A stretch of 64,000 nt of DNA from Pisaster brevispinus (taxonomy: Eukaryota > Echinodermata > Asteroidea > Forcipulatida > Asteriidae), in NCBI GenBank assembly GCA_023634235.1, contig JAMKCF010000008.1:4097001-4161000 (forward strand), given 5' to 3'. Within the stretch, counting starts at the first letter, position 1. Each line of letters starts with the position of its first letter. The translations under genes were made by a program, and so were the position numbers. Under the pieces are notes generated by a model. It saw only the letters and a list, made by a program, of their open reading frames with translations. It searched no databases and was not told the origin of the DNA. This document shows positions 61,301-64,000 of this stretch, in pieces.

Positions 61301-63845
61301 GGCGTTGATTTAAGACAGGGATGAGATTTGTCGACGAAAGTGAAACTTCCTGAATAATGGCTTGGGGGTCTGGGTCACCCTTTATTCTAGACCCAGAACC
61401 TCCCAGATGTTACAATTCTTCAAGGAGGTGTACAGACTGTGCATCACCAGAAAGACAAAACTACAGGTTCGGACACAATGTGGACTTCACATTAGGACTT
61501 CCTTCACAGTGGTCCGCTGGCCAAATGCCAGCTAAAGCACCTGAGGACCAGTCAAAATTCACCGCAAGTGGTCCAGCTGGCTACTAGTTCTGTATTGAAA
61601 AGCGACCTTATTTTATATATAATATGGACCAATGAAAGACAATTGGCGGACTAGTGAAATGACAAGTTAACTGGTCCTACTGGCCAATCATATGCACATT
61701 TAAAAAAAAACTATCATCACAGTAACGGTAATAATAACAGAATCGAGTGGCACACGGCTTGAAACAACCACTGGACAATGGCGAGAGTCAAGTGATTCCA
61801 GCCTTGGGCCAGTTACCCCGAAACAGGTCCTGCAGTCTAGTGGTTCCACTGTCCAAACGTGTACTTTATGCACTGATAACTTTTCAATACCTCCAAACAT
61901 CTTCTTAAAAGTGGTTTGGAGCAAATATAAACAGGAAAGACTATTTAAGGCTTGCACACACACACAAAAACTCTGATCCAGCGAACAAATTTAAAGTCAC
62001 AAGACCTGGGCCCAATTTCATAGAGCTGCTAAGCAAAAAAATTTGCTTAGCATGAAATTTCTTCCTCGATAAAAACAGGATTACCAACCAAATTTCCACG
62101 TGATTTTCAGGATAAGCAAACAACAGCTGATTACCAGTAACAAGCAATATGCAACACATGGAAATTTGGTTGGTAATCTTGTTTTTATCAAGGAAGAAAT
62201 TTCATGCTAAGCAAATTTTTGTGCTTAGCAGCTCTATGAAATTGGGCCCTGTGTGGTAAAGTTGAGATTTTCTTAATTATGGTCTGCAATAAGGTATCTC
62301 AAGGCGCTGGAAGAATTAGACAAGAAAACAACAACCAAGCAGAACGTTTTTTTCAAAGTTTCCCTTTTGAACGTCACCTTTTTTTTTTTAAGCCACAGCT
62401 ATGTGTTTTGCGTAAATACCGTGTGCAGTACGCAGGAGTTTGATTAAATTCCTTGCCCGATTGGTCGATGAACCAAATAACTGCGTGGAATAATTGGAAC
62501 GATTGAAACAGCTCAAAGCCAAAATCAAAGTTGCACGTAAAGATGGTAACTATCGGATGATATCCAATACCGTAAGACCACCCAGTAACACAAGCTGGAC
62601 ACCTACCTAGGTCGGTGGCCCAAAGGGTCAAATTGTGCTGAGCTAGAGTCTCTCTGTCCAGCTCTTTGGCGACTCGGACTTCCCCACTACGAGTTGCTCC
62701 TGAGCCAGTCGGCTCCGTTATCGTGAACAGACCGTCTGGATCGCTGCTTGGGTCAATTGCAAATCTGTCGGTGGGAATTAAAACAAATTTTCACTTTTCA
62801 CTACTCTGAGAAAGTCAGGGGGGAAAAAAGGAATTGTTTTGATTTTATTATTAAATATTTATCGCGGGTAGCAAGGTCGCTTTACATGCACACGTATACA
62901 TTCATCTAAGTATGGTTTGTGGGGGGGGGGCATTTTTGTAATATTGACATCTCTGTTTCAATAAGGCATGTTTAAAACCACACAATGAAAATGCAAATAT
63001 ATATATTGTGTGTACAACTCTTAACCATTTGCCTGCAGGCATAGGGGGAACAATGAAAATGTAGTATTCGCTCTACAGATAGAGTGGTGTAGACCACAAA
63101 TATGTAATTATGTATTTTGCCATCTTTTTCTTTATAAACAAAAGGGAATTTATCTTTTTTTTTTTTTTTAATGTTTATATTTTTATTTACTAATACATAT
63201 ACATATATATATATATATTTTTTTTTTGGAGGGGGAGGGGGCTGGGCCAGAGGAATATTTAAATTCAAATGACACAAGAGTGCACCTTGGACATGTTGGA
63301 AATAACAAATATTATGTTTCTTTTTTATTCTTAGAGGATTGTAATCCAAGGCCAGGTTCAAACAAATCTGCTCAGCACAGACACATATTAATCAGCAGGG
63401 AGAGGTTAAATGTTAAGCAGAAAGTGATGCTTAGAAAATGTGCCTGCTAATCAAAAGATAGCAGGGAACCAGTCACAAACATAATGGCTTCACATGGTTT
63501 TTTGGTTGATACCCTGGGCCCAGCTCCTTTCGGCTAAGCAGATAAATTCGCAAAGCGCTATTTTTTTTCCTGCAAAGTGGATCCGAGCAATGTGCTCGGT
63601 ACTTACGTGAAAATACCGAAGTCTCCAGCTTCACTGTCCGTCGCTTGGACTGTCTGTATGAGTGTTCCCACGGGTACATTTTCCAGGACATTGGACGGGT
63701 AGTAGACTGGTAAAGAGAAGTCTGGGGTAACGTCGTTCACGTCCAAAACGGTGATGGTGACCGTGGTCTGTGCGGGGCTGTTAACGTTGTCCGTCACTGT
63801 GACGGTCAGCGTGTAGGAAGGCGGTAGTGACTCATAGTCCAGCGG
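46359..63845 (-). CDS. Classic (type III-like) cadherin, 3' 16 exons
   Basis: Sixteen in-frame GT-AG exons (low-high, from the 5' side): 63607-63845, 62607-62764, 61051-61284, 60402-60599, 55468-55574, 54494-54907, 53517-53785, 52979-53321, 52339-52454, 51390-51676, 50986-51158, 50080-50350, 49407-49587, 48741-48982, 47451-47699, 46359-46597. They give 1239 residues plus stop. Residues 1-320 are cadherin repeats with calcium-site linkers [18 protein letters not shown] and DENDNPHIG. Next come an NC-type domain (to about 500), EGF ([10 protein letters not shown]...[12 protein letters not shown]), laminin-G, EGF ([10 protein letters not shown]), laminin-G, two EGFs (the second with [16 protein letters not shown]), and a membrane helix ([20 protein letters not shown]). 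The tail has the p120-catenin site ([14 protein letters not shown]) and the beta-catenin site ([39 protein letters not shown]). It mediates calcium-dependent adhesion at adherens junctions. The 5' exons lie beyond the window. Confidence 0.97.
50582..50922. repeat. 18-bp minisatellite with 36-bp higher order in a cadherin intron
   Basis: About 19 tandem units of AGCAAACATTCTCTGCTC. Over most of the array units alternate between CTCTGCTCAG and CTCTCCTTAG, making a 36-bp dimer. All units are in multiples of three, so frames stay open on both strands (repeats of SKHSLL on plus). It lies in the 635-bp intron between two laminin-G exons and takes up over half of it. Confidence 0.95.
51966..52077. 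mobile_element. MITE family B
   Basis: AAGGCTGTGTCCGATTTGGG then CTACGGCTGG; the inverted AGCCGTAGTTGTGGCCAATT then CGGAAACGACT at the right; ATCATGCGTTGAAGT inside. It is intronic in cadherin. Confidence 0.7.
54025..54160 (+). repeat. SINE with Pol III B box
   Basis: GGGTTCGAATCCCACCCGAG is a perfect B-box-type block. It is followed by GTGATTGCCTGTGGATTTTT and GCTCGGGAGAGCACTGAGTA, typical SINE body sequence. The A box is degraded. It lies in a cadherin intron. Confidence 0.6.
55159..55332. mobile_element. MITE family A
   Basis: GGCCCGTTTTCATACAGCTG at the left and GAAATTGGGCCC at the right, with AACCAGAATAAGAGAACCAG and TGTAATTGGTAGCCTGC inside. Confidence 0.65.
56413..56573. mobile_element. 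Hairpin element (AATATAGCAGAAT arms)
   Basis: The left TTATTCATACAATATAGCAG and the right CTGCTATATTGTATGAATAA are exact inverted repeats. Inside them AAATCTGGACT and AGTCCAGATTT pair again around TCACTCGGCTTCGCCTCGTGA. It sits in the 4.8-kb cadherin intron. Confidence 0.75.
56739..56950. repeat. Dispersed repeat plus truncated SINE head
   Basis: 56739-56830 matches the GAGGGCAAGGCC family in degraded form. 56883-56950 carries GTGTCGTGGCCGAGCGGTTC and CAAACTCAAACTC, the same tRNA-Leu-like head as at 4096-4183 but on the plus strand and cut short. Confidence 0.5.
57174..57340. mobile_element. MITE family A
   Basis: GAGCCCAGTTTCAAAGAGCTG at the left and ACAACTCTATGAAATTGGGC at the right, with the family's CAGTCACAACAGTAAA and TTTGGCTGGTTG blocks inside. 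Confidence 0.7.
57448..57525. mobile_element. MITE family B, short copy
   Basis: GTGGAAGTGGCGGCTACGGC at the left pairs with CATAGCAGCCGATTCAGCCA at the right. The centre is TTGCTAAAGAGTGTTGCC. Confidence 0.6.
58385..58522 (-). repeat. Dispersed repeat (GAGGGCAAGGCC family), reversed
   Basis: On the minus strand it carries GAGAGGGCAAGGCCATTTTC, AAAGGGCGCTTCCATTGG and GGGCACCAAGGCCAAGGTCA in the family's usual order, a fairly intact copy in a cadherin intron. Confidence 0.65.
61310..61465. repeat. Dispersed repeat shared with 8500-8640
   Basis: ACAGGGATGAGATTT, TTATTCTAGACCCAGAACCT and TGTGCATCACCAGAAA occur in the same order as in the other copy, with a short insertion between CTCCCAG and AGGTGTACAGAC. 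Confidence 0.6.
62008..62249. mobile_element. MITE family A, near-perfect 242-bp palindrome
   Basis: Two arms of about 95 bp, starting GGGCCCAATTTCATAGAGCT on each strand, differ at only about four positions by eye. They flank a roughly 50-bp centre. It is by far the best-preserved copy of family A here and lies in a cadherin intron between 61285 and 62606. Confidence 0.9.
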
Positions 63846-64000
63846 CTATGGACCAGAGAGACACACCAATATGAATGATTGAAATACAGTCCATTCAAAC
63901 CAACGGGTGTACACAGCATTGGTAAATGGGCGGGTACATTTAGGTCACTCTGGGCTCCATTTCACAAAACACTAAAGCCCGGTTCATACTTCCTGCTTGC

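Overview
The window is animal nuclear DNA: spliced genes with GT-AG introns, long AT-rich intergenic stretches, and many dispersed short repeats. I infer an echinoderm, most likely a sea star. The main reason is the classic cadherin at the right end, whose extracellular part has an NC domain followed by EGF and laminin-G modules, as in non-vertebrate (type III) classic cadherins. Hairpin MITEs with ends like GGGCCCAATTTCATAGAGCTGC are also very dense. The species cannot be fixed from the sequence alone.

Layout. 1-3264: no gene seen. 3265-6050 (+): complete four-exon TRAPPC2L. 6051-8379: convergent 3' flank with polyadenylation signals on both strands. 8380-14342 (-): complete six-exon PABPN1; its last coding exon holds only 34 coding bases, 2.9 kb from the previous exon, and encodes the conserved SPY ending. 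14343-21241: repeat-filled intergenic DNA. 21242-27078 (-), with a probable non-coding first exon near 32.1-32.3 kb: a small N-terminally anchored membrane protein with PPxY motifs that I do not recognise. 32.4-35.0 kb: repeats. 35045-40041 (-): complete six-exon PSMD7 (Rpn8). 40042-46358: repeats. 46359-63845 (-): the 3' 16 exons of a classic cadherin, reading 1239 residues from mid-ectodomain to the stop; its 5' end lies beyond the window.

The genes are housekeeping or adhesion genes and do not form an operon or pathway: vesicle tethering (TRAPPC2L), nuclear poly(A) binding (PABPN1), proteasome lid (PSMD7) and cell-cell adhesion (cadherin). From memory, TRAPPC2L, PSMD7 and several classic cadherins all lie on human 16q, so this may be an old linkage group.

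Mobile and repetitive DNA fills most of the rest: several MITE families, one a near-perfect 242-bp palindrome; a solo LTR with a 4-bp target duplication; LINE 3' fragments; tRNA-derived SINEs; minisatellites in introns of PSMD7 and cadherin; and a 1.2-kb element whose two halves carry about 17 copies of CACTTCGTACC in mirrored arrays. I found no convincing new multigene system. The most interesting items are the mirrored-array element, the unrecognised PPxY protein, and the stop codon of PABPN1 that lies inside a splice donor.
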